DNA from: an uncultured Verrucomicrobiota bacterium
Lineage (GTDB): Bacteria; Verrucomicrobiota; Kiritimatiellia; RFP12; UBA1067
Reading direction: 5' to 3'
NCBI GenBank assembly: GCA_945487985.1
Contig: CALYTX010000046.1
Span: forward strand, 1-8,455
DNA: 8,455 nucleotides
Made by a program: the position numbers and the translations under genes. The notes under the pieces are model-generated. The model made no database searches. It worked only from the letters and a program-made list of their open reading frames with translations, and was not told where the DNA came from. Below are positions 7,536-8,455 of the stretch, piece by piece (position 1 is the stretch's first letter; each line of letters begins with the position of its first letter).

Positions 7536-8455
7536 GTGGGCGCGGCTCGCGAACGGCTGACTGGCAGGCTTGGGTTTATCTTGCTATCGGCAGCATGTGC
7601 CATCGGCATCGGCAATGTGTGGCGCTTCCCATATGTCGCCGGCTCGTCCGGCGGCGGTTGGTTTGTGATCTTCTACCTCGTTTGCCTTTTTGCGCTCGGG
7701 TTGCCGGTGCTGCTTATGGAATTCGCCACTGGCCGCGCTGCGGGCTGTTCGATTGTCGCCATCCATTCCCGTTTGACGCCACATAAACCGCTCTGGCGTG
7801 TTCACGGCATTGCAGGGGCGCTCTCACTGTCGATATTGATGACATTCTATACCGTCGTTGCCGCTTGGATGGCGATATATTTTTGGAAATTCGCCGCCGG
7901 CGATTCGATGGCAACGACCGCGCAGGAGGCTACGGATGTGTTTCGGCGTATGCTCGAGAATCCCTGGCCGCAGGCATTCGTTACCGCCGGCGTTTGCGCG
8001 GTTGCGCTGGCTATTTGCGCGGTTGGACTGCGAAACGGGCTGGAGCGCTGCACCAAATGGATGATGCTATCGCTGCTGGTGCTTATCGTCGCGCTCGCGG
8101 CGCGCACTCTGAGTCTCGATGGCGCGCTCGATGGCCTGAAGTTCTATCTTGTGCCAGATACATCGCGTCTCCTCGAGGTCGGGTTGGCGAAGGTGCTCGC
8201 CAATGCCCTGCAACAAGCGTTCTTCACTCTTTCGTTAGGCATCGGCTCGATGGCTATTTTCGGCAGCTACATCGGCCGTGAAAGGAAATTGCTCGGCGAA
8301 GGGTTCAATGTGGTCGCGCTTGATACGTTCGTTGCGTTCTTTGCCGGACTGGTTGTGCTGCCGGCCTCGTCGGCATTCGGCGTTGATTATGCCGCCGGTC
8401 CAGAGCTGGTCTTCGTAGTGTTGCCCAATGTGTTTTGCCGAATGGCTGGCGGACG
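7536..8455 (+). CDS. Neurotransmitter:sodium symporter (SNF/NSS family) amino-acid transporter, 3' end outside window
   Basis: The frame is open from GTG 7536 to the window end: 306 residues of a family usually 430-520 long. It is an inner-membrane Na+-coupled importer of amino acids or related amines, with the LeuT fold. TM1 carries the family signature AIGIGNVWRFPY (22-33, with Asn27 matching LeuT Asn27 of the Na1 site), then SSGGGWF and GLPVLLMEFATGR (55-67). TM3 has FYTVVAAW (Tyr105 at the LeuT Tyr108 position by spacing from Trp). TM6 has QQAFFTLSLGIGSM with Thr231 and Ser233. TM7 has LDTFVAFFAG with Asp263, and GPELVFVVLPNVF follows. The Asp at the TM7 sodium/chloride region is typical of chloride-independent bacterial members. 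Substrate cannot be named from sequence. It starts 2 nt after the dipeptidase stop, so the two are probably co-translated and may serve the same amino-acid supply. Confidence 0.93.
   Translation, partial: MGAARERLTGRLGFILLSAACAIGIGNVWRFPYVAGSSGGGWFVIFYLVCLFALGLPVLLMEFATGRAAGCSIVAIHSRLTPHKPLWRVHGIAGALSLSILMTFYTVVAAWMAIYFWKFAAGDSMATTAQEATDVFRRMLENPWPQAFVTAGVCAVALAICAVGLRNGLERCTKWMMLSLLVLIVALAARTLSLDGALDGLKFYLVPDTSRLLEVGLAKVLANALQQAFFTLSLGIGSMAIFGSYIGRERKLLGEGFNVVALDTFVAFFAGLVVLPASSAFGVDYAAGPELVFVVLPNVFCRMAGG

Noticed and set aside
7316..7786. + strand open frame spanning the dipeptidase-symporter junction (156 codons)
   Set aside because: It is out of frame with both genes, whose motifs run through the same bases; it is a shadow. 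The real symporter frame starts at GTG 7536.

Overview
The window reads as bacterial chromosome: densely packed genes, all on the + strand, moderately GC-rich by eye, with no RNA gene, insertion sequence, CRISPR array or phage gene visible. The mix of a very large multi-domain glycoside-hydrolase-like protein with Hanks-type (eukaryotic-like) Ser/Thr kinases and a Na+-coupled amino-acid symporter suggests a heterotrophic bacterium. My best guess is the PVC superphylum (Lentisphaerota, Kiritimatiellota or Verrucomicrobiota) or a similar polysaccharide degrader. This is an impression from gene content only; the window holds no phylogenetic marker.

Region 1 (1-3219) is the 3' part of a gene whose start lies upstream of the window. 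It encodes a clan GH-A-like TIM-barrel protein with a plausible catalytic Glu pair, preceded by beta-sandwich domains and followed by Ig-like, CBM4/9-like and CBM9-like modules. Region 2 (3250-6165) is a compact signalling cassette: a Ser/Thr kinase ending in a membrane anchor, a soluble PP2C phosphatase, and a second membrane-anchored Ser/Thr kinase. Region 3 (6184-8455) holds an M20-family metallo-dipeptidase followed by the first two thirds of a neurotransmitter:sodium symporter (SNF/NSS family), which runs off the window.

The five genes from 3250 onward look like one operon, with gaps of 4, -4, 18 and 2 nt. A near-perfect extended -10 promoter (TGGTATAAT, 3233-3241) sits in the 30-nt gap after the hydrolase gene. 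It is so close to the first kinase ATG that the transcript should begin at or next to the start codon (leaderless). The downstream genes mostly have recognisable Shine-Dalgarno sites. A reasonable working model is that the two RD kinases phosphorylate themselves, each other or unknown targets at the inner face of the membrane, and the PP2C reverses this. The co-transcribed dipeptidase and symporter would supply amino acids by hydrolysing intracellular dipeptides and importing amino acids with Na+. That the signalling module controls amino-acid acquisition is inferred from gene order alone. I see no clearly novel enzyme family here; the most notable item is the kinase-phosphatase-kinase cassette joined to an amino-acid salvage and uptake pair.
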